A stretch of 64,000 nt of DNA from Diadema setosum (GCF_964275005.1 NC_092698.1:32729162-32793161), one strand, 5' to 3'; counted from the stretch's first letter, positions 1-11,615 are shown. A program made the numbers and translations. Notes: a model not told the origin generated them from the letters alone.

Positions 1-308
1 TTGTAATAGAACATTTTTCATTATTCCCGGAAGGAGGTTGTTATGAAAGAGGAATATGAATAAATAGGCCTAAGATAATAATGAAATAATATATGATGAT
101 AATTCCATGTAAACAAAAACAAAAAAAAACATCATTATACATTAATCACTGAGACGCCCCGTCAAAAACGATTGCTGACAAATCACCTGCAATTTCTCCC
201 TAATTCCATTGCCTTACACGACAGTCCAAAAAACATTTTTTTTCTTGTGATTTCAATAAATTCAAAGATATAACTACAATGTCATCCTGATGACAAAGGG
301 TTACTTAC
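1..308 (-). other. Intron of the Ig gene, no feature seen
   Basis: Begins with the gtaagt donor at 308 and runs off the window. AT-rich with A-runs; no further Ig exon is visible. Confidence 0.6.
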
Positions 309-620
309 AGAAAACCGTTAATAGGGTAGAATTCTCGAAAATTTCCAAATTCCTCAACCCCACTTGGCAATAGTAGCGACCCTCATCCGTCACCTCCAAG
401 TTACGGATAACAAGGCTGAAGTCCTTGTTGATGTCAAAACGTTCATCCAAGCTCTCTCTCGTCCCTTCGATGGACTGAGCCTTTCTCGACCTCGGCTGCT
501 GAAGTGAGATGCTCTCCTTGATCCAGTAAACAAACACAGGCTCCCCCTGGATGTCACACGGCAGTCGGATGTCTCTTCCTTTCCATCCTCGAACATAAGG
601 GACAGTGCCCACTACAGAGG
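309..620 (-). CDS. Ig gene exon 2: V-type Ig domain
   Basis: The acceptor is tttgtatag ending at 621 and the donor is gtaagt starting at 308. The exon is 312 nt, phase 1 on both sides, so it is a movable symmetric Ig cassette. It carries the two Ig cysteines, the core tryptophan and the DEGRYYC motif near its end. The short ILTV-like strand G (STLLTVF) abuts the donor. Confidence 0.85.
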
Positions 621-3600
621 CTATACAAATAAAAAATGCAAGAAGACTGCAATGCATGTATGGATGACTAATTGTACCTACAGCTTTTTTTCTGTTTTTT
701 ATTAACCTAATTGTACAGCTTCCTTGATAATGCCACGGCATGGTAATGATTAATTGACCATATTTCATTTTCAATGGAAAGAATCTTCGGAATAACGACC
801 CTTCTTCCTTTTTCGTGTAAATGATCGCTGTGAATAAAGAAGCTGATATAATTTTTGGATAAACTATCGGACTCTTGGAATAACAAACCTGATTTCATTT
901 CCTTATAAACGAACTTTCGAAATCGGGAAGCTTCGGAATAACAGCACAAAATGATCGGATGAAAGTACCCAATTTCATTTTCGGATTAACGAACTTTCGG
1001 AGTAACGAATGATTCATTATTTGCAACTTAATCCCACTAATTTAAAACCACCACACATATACTAGGTGTTACAAAAAACATTTCCCACTTTTGATCCTTA
1101 ATAGTTCAAAACTATATATCGGATAACACTGACATTGATATGAGCAATAACTGAATAGTGCACAATTTTGTTGGAGGCAATTTTGAAATGACAACATAAT
1201 TCAGTTTCATTAAATTAAACATTAATTTTCAGTTAGGTTTCAGATTTTGCTCTTTTTTCAACCCTCTGTACAAAACTTTAACTTTACACAGATGTCAATT
1301 GGTGTGGATGGGAGTGTGTAGTTGCCAATGACCAGGATTTGAACGCTCTATTATTTATTCATGAGGAATTTCACTATCACAGCTAGTCTTTATCAATTCT
1401 GAAATGTGGTGTATGCAAGCACATGTGCTTACTTTTTTCGTGCGCATGCATTTTACCATTTGCTAGGAATTCAGACTAGCAGTGCCCAGGGCAATTCATC
1501 ATGAGTTATTAATAAAGCATTCATGTGCCTTGGAGCAGAGCTCTGAACAGGTGGTATCCATGTCCATTGTTCAGGGTCTTTGTAAGTACACACTCACATA
1601 CAAATCTTCAGTTCCTGTGTAAAGTTCAGGTTTTGTACAGAGGGTTAAAATCTGAATAAAATCTGGAACGTAACTTTGAAATTAAACATGGATTTCGTGA
1701 AACTGATATACTCTCTAAAAAAAATCGAGTGAAAATATTCACTCTTAAAGAAGTGAATACAAAAAAGAGTGAATTTTGAGTGAATTTTGAGTGAATTTCG
1801 AGTGAAATTGTTCATTTTCACTCGTTTTAGGGTGACCTCAGGGATCACTCCAAAATCTTCGAGTGATCCCCGAGGTCACTCCATAATGAGTGAAAATGAA
1901 CGTTTTCACTCAAAATTCACTCCAATTTCACTCAAAATTCACTCTTTTTTGTATTCACTCCTTTAAGAGTGAATATTTTCACTCGATTTTTTTTTTAGAG
2001 AGTAGGTTTATATATTCAAATCACCTCCAAATAAATTGTACACTATTCAGCTGTAACTCATATCAATGACAATTCTATCTGATATATAGTTTTCGAGCTA
2101 TTAAGCATCAAAAGTGGGAAATGTTTTTTGTAACAGTAATACACTTTCTTTGCTGTTAAAAGGTTTCTGATTATCACCAGGGAGGTGTGACTGTGTATTC
2201 TAAAGTGGAAGCACGACAAATATGGTTGATAAATAAAAGACAAATATTAGAATTGTTGTGATATGCGCCGCACGGGTTCTTTATCACTTTTCTTTTCTCT
2301 TCAATCTCAGTTTATCGAGTCCTCAGGCATATCAAAAACAAAATGGGAGATTCAACTTGTGTGTATATATAACATGCCTTGTTGCTTTTATTGTAGCACA
2401 AGCTTCCACAATACAAGTACATTCCACAACACCGACTAGATACATCCGGGCTGAGAGCTATCTATCCCATGTCTATCTCTTTTTGAAGTCCAAATTCAGC
2501 CTTTCTGTATCCAAAATACACACTGCGGGAGCTACAAACTAGCCCATGTCTGCACTCTCCGAACTCCAGGTTCAGACTCTCTCTTCCTCCAAGAAAGCTG
2601 ACCCTCAACGACTCGAAACAAAAGATACTACAGACAAAGTTCATTCCCATAGAGTTAATCCCCGCTATGTACAGTCCCAATTACATTCAGGGTGGCCATT
2701 CAATTTTAAACAATGCAACCTCCAACCAGTGCACATAAAAACGTTCACGGCCCCAAGATACACAAGAGCTGTAAATCCCTCTAAACACATGTATACACAA
2801 AAGTTGTTTAATTCCTGTGGGAACACAACTTTATAGCCCACCCTGACAAACCCAAGAAATGATACAAGCCAAAAGTCAACTTCACCAACAGTACAGGCAC
2901 TTAATTAAAAGCTATACTATAACTTTGTAATTTCCTGCAGGAGGTTTTCACACTCAAGTCTATTTGCAACCTGAATTCTGCTGCTGTTATCCACAAAAAT
3001 TGTGATTTACTACAGAATCATGCAAGTATATCATTGCAGTAAATAGGAATTTATCTCAACAATCCGTAAGTGTACCGTAATCATAATGACATGACGCGTC
3101 AACGCGTTGCCTAAGAAAACGCACTTTTGAATTAGTAGTTAGTTCAACATGACCAAGAAAAAAAAATATGTGCCCCTACTATTAAAGCACAACGTACCAG
3201 CAGAATGGAGCAGTGTGGCCATAATGTACTTCGCATTGGTCTTTACAAGCGCATTGTATACTGTGGACTATTGTTCAGTCATTGTCACGCCGCCCCCACC
3301 TATTGTGAATGCATCTTTCAGCACAACACGTGCTATGCTCAAAGTTCACCCGGGTTTCCCGCTGCCTACTAGTATGAGTGGTATTATGGCACAACACCAC
3401 ACACAGTCGCCTCTGTGCACATTATAGGTGGAATTTCGACAAATCGATGCACAAATTAGTGGCTAGGATTGAAGTACTTGTATTGGCAAAGTACAGTGGA
3501 CTTTTTTCTGTGACAGCTAACATTGCTCATACCTTACTATTCCTTACTGAGAGCATAATTCAGATAACCTTGGCTACGTTTTTCATCTTTTTCATGATAA

Positions 3601-6600
3601 AAAATCGTTTCAATACCAAATATCAAAACATTTTGAAAAAGCCTTTCGGATCGCGTTTCTCAAGACGATCATCTCGATCGTGAGTCGAGGTGGAGGCCTT
3701 GTCACTGTGCAGATCCATTGCGCAGTTGGTGTATCACCGCTAAATGTAATAACAACGCTAAATGTAATGTCGACCCGAAATGTAATACACCTTAACCCTA
3801 AGTAGTTACGTCCAGACGACAAGCCCTAACTTCGAGGTTAGGAAACCTCGAGGTTAAGCTCTTGCTCCCCAACTTCGACGTGCGTCCACACGACGAAGCT
3901 TATCCTCGAGGTTAAACTCCTGCCCCTTTGAGTTCGTTGATTTTTGTGTCCACACGGTGCTTATAACTACGAGTGGGGACCCTCCGTGGCTCGTAGTTAG
4001 AGCGCTAACCCAGAGATATCTCGTGGCTTTTAACATCAAGCTAACCTCGACGTTAGCTAAAATGCGAGGGCGTCTACACGGTCCCTAACTGCAAGCTTAA
4101 CCTCGAGGTTTCCTAACCTCGAGGTAACAGTGCCGAGCTTCGGCGGGTTGTGGCGAGTTGCCTCAAAGGGGCACTCGCGATAACTCGCGACACCTCGCGT
4201 AACTCGTAGTGAATCAGCAAAACTCCCCGTAAACTCGCGGTTCCAACATTTTTGAACATGTTCAAAATTTTCCCTAAATCGAAGTAACACGTGCTGAACT
4301 CTTTAAACTCGTAATATACTCGTATTACTCGTAACAAACTCTCAATACTCGTACGAAACTCGCGACGAGCTCTTCATAACTCTCCACCTTCAAGTAACTA
4401 TATACGCGAGTTCTGCTCGAATTTTGAAGAGTGCGATACGAGCACTACGACTCTACTACCAGTATGTGTAAGGGCGGATTGCCCTCGAGCTAAGCGCGAG
4501 TTTAGATCGAGCTCTGTGACTTACAAAGAGTTTTGTATTAGTTTATTCAGAGTGCATTGCACTGACCTATTAATATGGAATTATTCACATTTTCCCAGCG
4601 TTTTCAAGACAGGAGACATTCATTCAACCCCAAACGCACTTACGTGCACGTGCACAAATAGGTCATTGCCATTACAATTTTAGAACTACGTAAAAATTAA
4701 GACAAAAGACATGCCTCGGCTCAAGAAATCCAAGAAAAAAAACGGAGAAGGAAATAGAGATCAATCAACCAATGGTAGAAGTAGAGGTAGAAGAGCAGGA
4801 AGAGACGGTAGAAACAGAAGAGATCATCTGTGATGAGCTACACAGGCAGTCAGAAGACCAAAACCCACAAGACCAGGCAACAGTAGAAGAAAATAATGGG
4901 AGAAAAGACCCCACTGGAGGCGGGATTGTGCGAACTCTTAACGGGCTCGTAACGGGCTCGTAACAAGCTCTTTACAACTCGATAAAGGCTCGGTTTAAGT
5001 CATACACAGGTCATCACAACTCATACCAAGATCGGTGTGACTCGTACGATGCTCGGATCACTCGTACAGCTATCGTAGTAAACTCGATGTTGCCTCGTAG
5101 GTCACTCATGCGCAGCTCATTAAAGTTGACAAATTTCAAGCGAGTTCACGCGAGTACAAGCTCGCGCAGCTCGGCACAACTCGAGACTCCAACTCGGCTA
5201 AGTGGGAACCTTGCTAATAACAACCATAAATGTAATACATTTTAACGTTAAATGTAATACTTAAGTCCACCCTAAATGTAATACATTTTAATCCTCAATG
5301 TAATAACCGCCCTAAATGTAATAACCGTAAACATAATAATAAAAAAAAACAACTGTAAACAATCATGAGCACAGAATGACGATTGGAATGCAAAATGTTT
5401 GTGTGATTGTATGATAAAGGTAATAGATTTGAAAACGGTCACATGGATTTGATAAACTTTGAGTAAACAGAGGAAAAAATAAGACTTTATTTTTATCTGG
5501 GTAAACAACATAAGCAAATCTAAGCAACTATTGCTGCTCTTAAAATGTGCACACTGGATGTACCGCATACATGAAATCAAGGGGGGAGGGCAAAGAAGGA
5601 GGAAACTTAGCAGACAGAATTATAACGAAAAACAATATATTACACAATTTTAAAACAGAAAAAGTGGGACATGAGTCAAAATTGCTAGGGGCCAGTCACG
5701 AAGAGGCAATTTGCGTATGAGTGGATCAGCTATAGTGATATGATGAGAGTCAGATGATATTTTGCAGTGACTTTAATGTTTCTATTGTCTGTCATTTTTT
5801 TATGTCAATATCCGGGAAATCCCATGCAGAGCCACTATAGAAAGGAGAATTGGTTTTGTGTACAAATTGCACGTATTCAAGGTAGTTGGTGGATAGACGG
5901 TTTATGGTGAGTTTATAAATGATTTGAATTTAATATCACAAAGCTTTGGTAAGGTACCTAAACCTTAATGTTCTATTCATGTAGGCCTATACACTGACAC
6001 AGTTGTAATCATAACTAATTTTCAGTGAGTCTTTTTTTCCACAAAATAATACATCAGTGTATGCATCTCGAAGAAACATTACAGATAATACTTGATTTGT
6101 TTTTCCTTTACTTTGTAAAAGTAGATTTTGATCTAAATACGATGAATGCATGTTTCTCATGTCCTCATTATTAGCAATAATGGTGTATGTGTATAGGTAA
6201 ACAAGTTTTAATTTCATTGATAATATTCGAACAAAAAGTGGAATATATTATCTAGAATGCGCTTTACGCAGGAAAGTTAATTATCTATTTAAATTAAACT
6301 GAGAGGTTTTACCTTTTGTATCTATTGCGTTGACAAAGTAAATGTTACCAGACAAATCATGTTACATAATTGACAAATATTTAGGGTTAAGATGAATTAC
6401 TAGTACATTTAGGGTCGTTATTACATTCAGCGTTAAAATGTATTACATCTATGGTCGATATTACATTAGGTTTGACATGTATTACATTTAGGGTTGTTAT
6501 CACATTCAGGGTTAAGCCGTATCACATTTAGGGTGGATATTACATTTGAGGTCAAAATGTATTACATTTAGGGTCGATATTACATTTAGGTTTGACATGT

Positions 6601-8807
6601 ATTACATTTAAGGTCGCTATCACATTTAGCGTTAAAATGTACTACATTTAGGGTTATTATTACATTCAGGGTTAAGACGTATTACGTTTAGGGTGGATAT
6701 TACATTTAGGGTTAAGAATTATTATATTTAGGGTTAAAATGTATTACATTTAGTGTTGACTCGATTATTACATTTAGCGTCAAAATGTATTACATTTAGG
6801 GTTGTTATTGCATTCAGGGTTAAGGTGTATTACATTTAGGGTCGATAATACATTCAGCGTTGTTATTACATTTAGGAGTGACACAGTCACAGTTGGCGTT
6901 GGAGTAACAGCTGTTGGCGTAGGGAGTTGCGAGCTATAAATTCGTTTTAAACCGCATATTTTTGTCTTTTTTATTCTTGGATCATCTCCCGAGAAACGAG
7001 TCTGGTGTTGAGGAGGGGAAAATGGTTACAGCTCGATATTCCGAAGGTTCGTTATTCCGAAGATTCGTTATTCCGAAGGATTATTAATCCGAAAATGACA
7101 CAAAGCTCGTTATTCCGAAGGTTCGTTACGGACCCTATTTCATTTCGGATCAACGAACCTTCGGAACAACGAACCCTTTTTCATTTTCGGATTAACGAAC
7201 CGTCGAAATAACGAACCCTATTTCATTTTCGGATAAACGAGCCTTCGGAATAGCGAACCCTATTTCATTTTCGGATTAACGAACCTTCGGAATAATGCCA
7301 CAAATGTTCGGACTAACGAACCCTTTGTCATTTTCGGATTGACGAACCTCTATAGGGAATTCGTGTGTTTCGGATTAACGAACCTTCAGAATAACGAACC
7401 TTCGGAATAACGAACCTTCGGAATAACGAACAGCACCCGGGAAAAATATCCTCCTCACCCTCCACTTTATTTCACTCGGTGGCTACCTATGCAACAGCGT
7501 GGTATTTTAACTCCTTCTATATTCAAGTTCAAGTTTTCTTGTTTCTTTATTTCTCCAGAGCAAAGAAGATATTAAAAACAAAAACATACAGTACATCGAC
7601 ATTAAAATACAATTACAAACATAAACAGTTAAATAGTGTCAAAAGGAATGCTATGATACGCAACAGCCAGAAGGGAAATGCCCTTATTTTCCGCTGACCT
7701 ATAGAAATATTCAGTAAATTTAAGTTATCAATGCGTTTCAGGCACGTAAAACGTAAGGGAGGATAAAAAAGAAAGACAGTGCAATCAAGAGCACGCAATG
7801 ACAAATAACAAAATACATTATGTCTCATATCATAAGGGATAAGAAACTAATACTCTTGACTTTATTGAGTTTGGGTTTAATCATTGAAGATTTTTTTCTT
7901 TTTTTTTTCCAGGGGAGAGAGTAAGGTATGGTAGGACCACTGTAAATGATAAATCGTTGATAAAAAGAAGTACGAGATAGAGGTAGGTAACATTCACTTG
8001 CGTACTATAGTAATGAATTTGATTATAGCAAGTGATCAAATTTGAGAGTCTTTAATAAGAATATAATACATAAATACATAATTTTCCCTCTTGATCTTCA
8101 CATTTTATATCATTCAACCTCAACATTTTCAGGCATGAAAAAAGTAGTGGGGCATGGGCAAGAAAATAGGCATGGAAAATAATTCGTTTTGCGCGATTTT
8201 TAAGTACTACAAGTCTTTTAATATGACATTCATGAGCATTACCCTAAACAGTTATTCCAGAATACAAATAAGGTAACATTAAATCATTATAAATTGATTT
8301 CAAAACAGATTTCATCGAACTTTGTTTGGGGGGGGGGTGGTTATTCACTTCCTTGCAACGCCACCTAGTTTTGGTCCTGAAGTGAAACACAAAACTTGAT
8401 ATTATAAAATTAAGAGTGAAAATTCTCATGACACAACTTCCTTCACGCTACTACTTGACTTTTACATTAGGCCTACTATTTTCGCTTGCCTTATCAGTTT
8501 TGTTACACGACCCATACTACAAAAAAAAAAAGGACATGGAATTAGGATTTTTCTTATCTTGATATCCAATCACCGTATCAAAACGAATCCAGAAATGTCC
8601 ATTTCCCCAACCTAACATGATATAATCGTTATTGTTATAAAAACAAAAGCACCTTTGTCCAACTGTAATGATTAAAGTTGAAGTTGACAGCGGTCACCTT
8701 TGGTGAGCGCATGATGAAAGATGCATAAACTTACCTTCTGTATCGACACCACAAAATACGGAAGAGGCCAATGTTATTAACAGAACGAGGTTGTATCTGT
8801 TATCCAT
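309..8807 (-). CDS. Immunoglobulin V-type domain protein, 5' part of gene (two exons in window)
   Basis: Coding exons read on the minus strand are 8807-8735 and 620-309; the gene continues past position 1. The first exon encodes a short signal peptide (start MDNRYNLVLLITL, hydrophobic core LVLLITLASSVF). The second encodes one Ig domain with the canonical pattern: first cysteine in RLPCDIQG, tryptophan in VYWIKE, and D-E-G-R-Y-Y-C for the second cysteine. Exon 1 ends in phase 1 and the Ig exon is phase 1-1, the usual arrangement for extracellular Ig genes, so the two join in frame (GA..A at the junction). The product should be secreted or a cell-surface protein. Later exons (more Ig domains, a membrane anchor or another module) cannot be seen, so the family cannot be named. 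The pairing of the two exons across 8.1 kb rests on phase, strand and biology, not on transcript evidence. Confidence 0.75.
781..1006. repeat. Degenerate array of TTCGGAATAACGAAC-type repeats
   Basis: Contains diverged copies of a ~16-base word (ttcggaataacgaacc and its complement) separated by cattttcggattaacg-type units. The most decayed of three copies in the window (others at 7026-7436 and 19741-20103). Confidence 0.7.
1260..1646. mobile_element. Inverted-repeat element inside the fold-back element
   Basis: Ends AACCCTCTGTACAAAAC and its complement at 1630-1646, with the arm extending through a TTTACACAG block. About 387 bases, no coding potential. Confidence 0.65.
1711..2002. mobile_element. 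Palindromic MITE with TA target duplication
   Basis: Ends CTCTCTAAAAAAAATCGAGTG and its complement, flanked by TA at 1709-1710 and 2003-2004. Nearly the entire 292 bases folds back on itself, with repeated GAGTGAATTTTGAGTGAA words. A TA duplication fits the Tc1/mariner superfamily. Confidence 0.85.
2136..3739. other. Ig-gene intron stretch without identified features
   Basis: AT-rich single-copy-looking sequence with several open frames below 110 codons that lack homology or codon bias. No exon with Ig features was found on the minus strand. Confidence 0.5.
3802..5214. mobile_element. Insert with helically phased CTCG motifs, probable DNA transposon derivative
   Basis: Interrupts the repeat arm of the surrounding fold-back element: CCCTAA lies on the left and TAATAACAACC resumes on the right, as in an uninterrupted unit. 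It starts with a small inverted repeat (3820-4130: CCTCGAGGTTAGGAAACCTC and complement). Two blocks rich in CTCG on the plus strand follow, at 4140-4380 and 4930-5205. Between them lies less repetitive sequence with a short possible coding remnant (4711-4962). Family not recognised. Confidence 0.6.
4711..4962 (+). pseudogene. Possible transposon-derived coding remnant, basic then acidic
   Basis: From ATG at 4711 the frame reads MPRLKKSKKK. Past an A-run (4735-4741) the adjacent frame continues as TEKEIEINQPMVEVEVEEQE and on to a stop at 4961-4963 (ending LVTGS). A basic N-terminus and an acid-rich stretch occur in N-termini of several transposase-associated proteins, but there is no catalytic domain and no recognisable family. 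It may be chance. Confidence 0.25.
7026..7436. repeat. Array of TTCGTTATTCCGAAG repeats in two orientations
   Basis: The left part carries GGTTCGTTATTCCGAA units, the right part the complement TTCGGAATAACGAACC, with cattttcggattaacg spacers. The whole is a fold-back structure about 410 bases long and the best preserved of three copies. Confidence 0.85.
7437..8734. other. Ig-gene intron stretch without identified features
   Basis: AT-rich; poly-G run at about 8327-8337. No exon or repeat family recognised. It ends at the signal-peptide exon donor. Confidence 0.5.
8735..8807 (-). CDS. Ig gene exon 1: signal peptide
   Basis: The ATG lies at 8807-8805 and 24 codons plus one base follow before a consensus donor (gtaagt, starting at 8734). 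The peptide has a basic residue near the start, a hydrophobic stretch and a small-residue region around VFCGVD, as in a cleavable signal peptide. The exon is below usual ORF-length cut-offs and is easily missed. Confidence 0.75.
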
Positions 8808-10118
8808 TTTAGAGAATCGAAGATTGGTACATTAAATTTTCAAACAAGGTGAATATACGTTTTGGTCGTCATATCCGACAGGCCTGTGAAATGATCACAA
8901 TTATCGCTGTTTTTCATTAAGGAGCTATGGTCGAACAAATCCCACAATGTATTTTTTTCGAGACAGGATGGATTCTTCTCTAGAAACACTGTGTGTTAGT
9001 AAACGAGCTACTCTACTCAACGACTATGGTGGGTTCCATCCGTTTGCTCGCTTGTTTGAAACCCCTTTTATCCTGAAAAAATGCTATGGGGCGTAACACA
9101 CCGTTGACAATTAGTTTCACGGTAGACTGCGTGCACCCGATACAATGCACGTTGAGACATTCTGAAAGAAGGAAAAAATATAATATGAAAACCATTGATT
9201 GAGACTCTTTTGTGCTATTTATATCATGGCAGTGGGCATTCAACACTAGATCATGTTCATACATAGTCTGGTGTGTATAGTTGAGTGCAGCTGATGTGAA
9301 GTGTTTAATAGACAACCCTCTGCGCATAGTTTAGATACATTGATTTAACTACTCAGTACTTATGATATACAGCCTTTTCTGATGTAAATCTTCTTGCTGT
9401 CTTTGTACTTGGAATCTAAGTCTTTACCGTTGAAATCATGCCATTCAGCAATAATTATATTGTGTGAACTTTTCATCATGTTAATTTATATATGTTAATG
9501 TATTGCTTATGTCTTAAGGGTACTGGAAGCCACGTTGTCAAATATTCCATGCAAACTTAAAAATATAATAAACCAATCCTATGAAATGATCATACTACAT
9601 TAACCATTTGATTCAAAGGCCTAAGCTGTAGTACGTTGTGACCATGAAGAGTTTGTAACATTCGTAGGGATGATAGGATTATTGCTCACCTGGGTGCAGA
9701 GAAGGGAAAAAAGAAGATATGATCTGTTGCTTTATGAATTTGCATAAGTGGTACATACTCTTTTATGAAATAAGATTGCATAAAATACTGTTTTGGTACC
9801 CTCTGTCACAAACAAACAAACAAACAAACAAACCCACCAAATGACTGACAATATCTTTTAGTGTTTCATGGAAGATAGTTTTTCTGTAGGAATGAGCTGA
9901 ACAGTACAGCAACATTAAAATATGATGTCCCACACCATAGGGCCTACAAAATGACCTCAGGGTCAAAAACATACAGCAGCACAGCACTGTGCAATACAAG
10001 TCCATTGAATATGTAAAAACAACCAGTCGTGTTACGAGTTCTTGGATTGACATGATTTAATTCTGAATTACTGTTCAATATCATAACAACGTGTTTTGGG
10101 GCGCAGGCCAGGAAAAAA

Positions 10119-10120
<2 letters not shown>
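8808..10120. other. Intergenic upstream of the Ig gene
   Basis: Should contain the 5' UTR and promoter of the Ig gene, but no TATA box or initiator can be assigned. A short (CAAA)n tract occurs at 9808-9832. Confidence 0.4.

Positions 10121-10161
<41 letters not shown>
10121..10161. repeat. (GT)n microsatellite
   Basis: About 20 uninterrupted GT units directly before the LINE fragment. Confidence 0.95.
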
Positions 10162-10162
<1 letters not shown>

Positions 10163-10164
10163 CC

Positions 10165-10863
10165 GCGCGCCTAATGTGAAAGCTGTATCTCTGTTCTCCG
10201 ACCCAGAGTCACAACCCTTATCACAAAGCTTAGGGAATTTCAGTTTAAACTTCTTCATGGTGCACTTTATACAAAAGTTAATCTGTTGAGATTTGGGTTT
10301 GTTTTGCATGATCTTTGTTCTTTCTGCAAAAAGAGCACTGAGACATATTCACATTTATTTTGGGAGTGTATTAAAGTGTAGGAATTGTGGCAAATTATCA
10401 TTCAGAAATTGAATTTAGAGGAACTGGGAAATATGAATTGGGAAGTTGTTTATACAGATGTATCCGGATATTCGTTAAAAGTCAAAGGATGGAATGCAAT
10501 TATATATCGATGATTAAATATGTTTTATATTTAGCGAGATCAGAAGGGGTACCAAAGTTTAATGATGTTATGAAGTATTTTAGGATGTGTAAAGACGAAG
10601 AAAATAAGATAGCGATTAAAAGAGGAACAGTTGGAATGCATTTGTTAAAGGGAGAATACACTGAGAATGAGATGTTATTTTCTTTTTCTGTCTTGTTTTT
10701 GTCGTACCTGAGAGTTATTGTCACATCGTTGTCGGTTTTTTCCTCTCTCTATTGCTTCTATGTGAACAAATGGCAATCTACACGTCGAAGTTATTCAAGT
10801 GTGAATGAAACCTGAGGGCTGAAGGCATAGGGGTGGGGGTGCATGTTGGCGTTTGTGTGGATG

Positions 10864-10912
<49 letters not shown>

Positions 10913-11278
10913 ATGTTCGTTTGTGTTTCTCGCAAATTGCCTCGATTTCTTTTTTTTTTCTTAGCGATAGAATATGCCCCGTTTTGTTTTGAGCAAATTA
11001 TTTATTATGTCCCCGTTTTGCGGGATTTTGCGAGAATAAGTGTTAAAAGAAAAATGCTGATTTCGTTTCACTTGTTAAAAGATTTATAATGTAAGTTTGA
11101 CATTAGTTTGCACAATGTTTGTGTTACTGCATTTTATGACATTACTTTGTACAATATTTGTGTATAATGCAGTTTGTTTTTGTATAATGCCTTGTTTTTG
11201 TTTCTGCGAACGTTTCTGTTTCTGTGATATGAGACTGAACGCAATTCGAATAAAGAATTATTTAAAAAAAAAAAAACC
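10165..11278 (+). mobile_element. LINE (non-LTR retrotransposon) 3' end, 5'-truncated
   Basis: A frame from about 10205 reads REFQFKLLHGALYTKVNLLR and then LCSFCKKSTETYSHLFWEC, the C-terminal CCHC-like finger that follows reverse transcriptase in L1/Tx1-type elements (C-x2-C-x7-H-x4-C). The frame has several stops after the finger (TAG soon after ECIKV), so the copy is dead. The remainder to 11278 is 3' UTR-like, includes a (GT)n tract, and ends with AATAAAG and a poly(A) tail. Plus-strand insertion in intergenic DNA. Confidence 0.8.
10865..10910. repeat. (GT)n microsatellite
   Basis: About 22 GT units inside the LINE 3' region. Confidence 0.95.
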
Positions 11279-11547
11279 TTTGTTGACATGAATCAACGAG
11301 CTTACACAATACACCGTATGGAACGCGTGTTGCACCAAAATTCTTTGCTCATACGTTGCAAAAATCCGGCGAAAATTTGAAAATTACTGCATTTACAGAA
11401 TTGGGCGTAGAATAAAAAATTCCTATCCAAATTTAGTGATTTTGGTGTCACTGTCTTCTGCGGTAGACGCTCTTTTTAATGATGTCAAAAAATATATCAC
11501 TTTCAGAACGCAAGATACTGAAAATCCACCGTTCCACTTTTTTGGGG

Positions 11548-11552
11548 ACACC

Positions 11553-11602
<50 letters not shown>

Positions 11603-11615
11603 GTATACCGGGTGT
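11548..11615. repeat. (TA)n tract bordered by inverted ACACCCGG
   Basis: About 20 TA units lie between ACACCCGG (11548) and CCGGGTGT (ending 11615). The flanks are exact complements, so the whole 68 bases can form a hairpin. Confidence 0.85.

Larger units (their letters stand above)
1067..2135. mobile_element. Fold-back DNA element with ~190-bp inverted arms
   Basis: Left end TGTTACAAAAAACATTTC is matched by its complement at 2118-2135. Similarity of the two arms continues inward for about 190 bases (ATATGAGC, CAGTTTCA, CAGATTTT blocks). The element has itself received two smaller elements, at 1260-1646 (loop) and 1711-2002 (right arm). No protein remnant is seen, so it is non-autonomous. 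Target duplication is unclear. Confidence 0.8.
3740..6875. mobile_element. Fold-back element with tandem-repeat arms (TAAATGTAATAAC units)
   Basis: The left arm starts CTAAATGTAATAACAACGCT and the right arm is its inverted complement ending at 6875. Both then continue into arrays of ~20-base units (TAAATGTAATACA, TAAATGTAATAACA). The first ~60 bases of the two arms agree closely. The left arm is split by a 1.4 kb insert (3802-5214) and resumes at 5215-5335. The right array runs from 6381. The middle (5336-6380) is unique AT-rich sequence with no recognised gene. Confidence 0.75.

Noticed and set aside
10387-10815. 142-codon plus-strand open frame
   Set aside because: Lies out of frame with, and within, the LINE 3' region; the finger motif just upstream shows which frame was coding.
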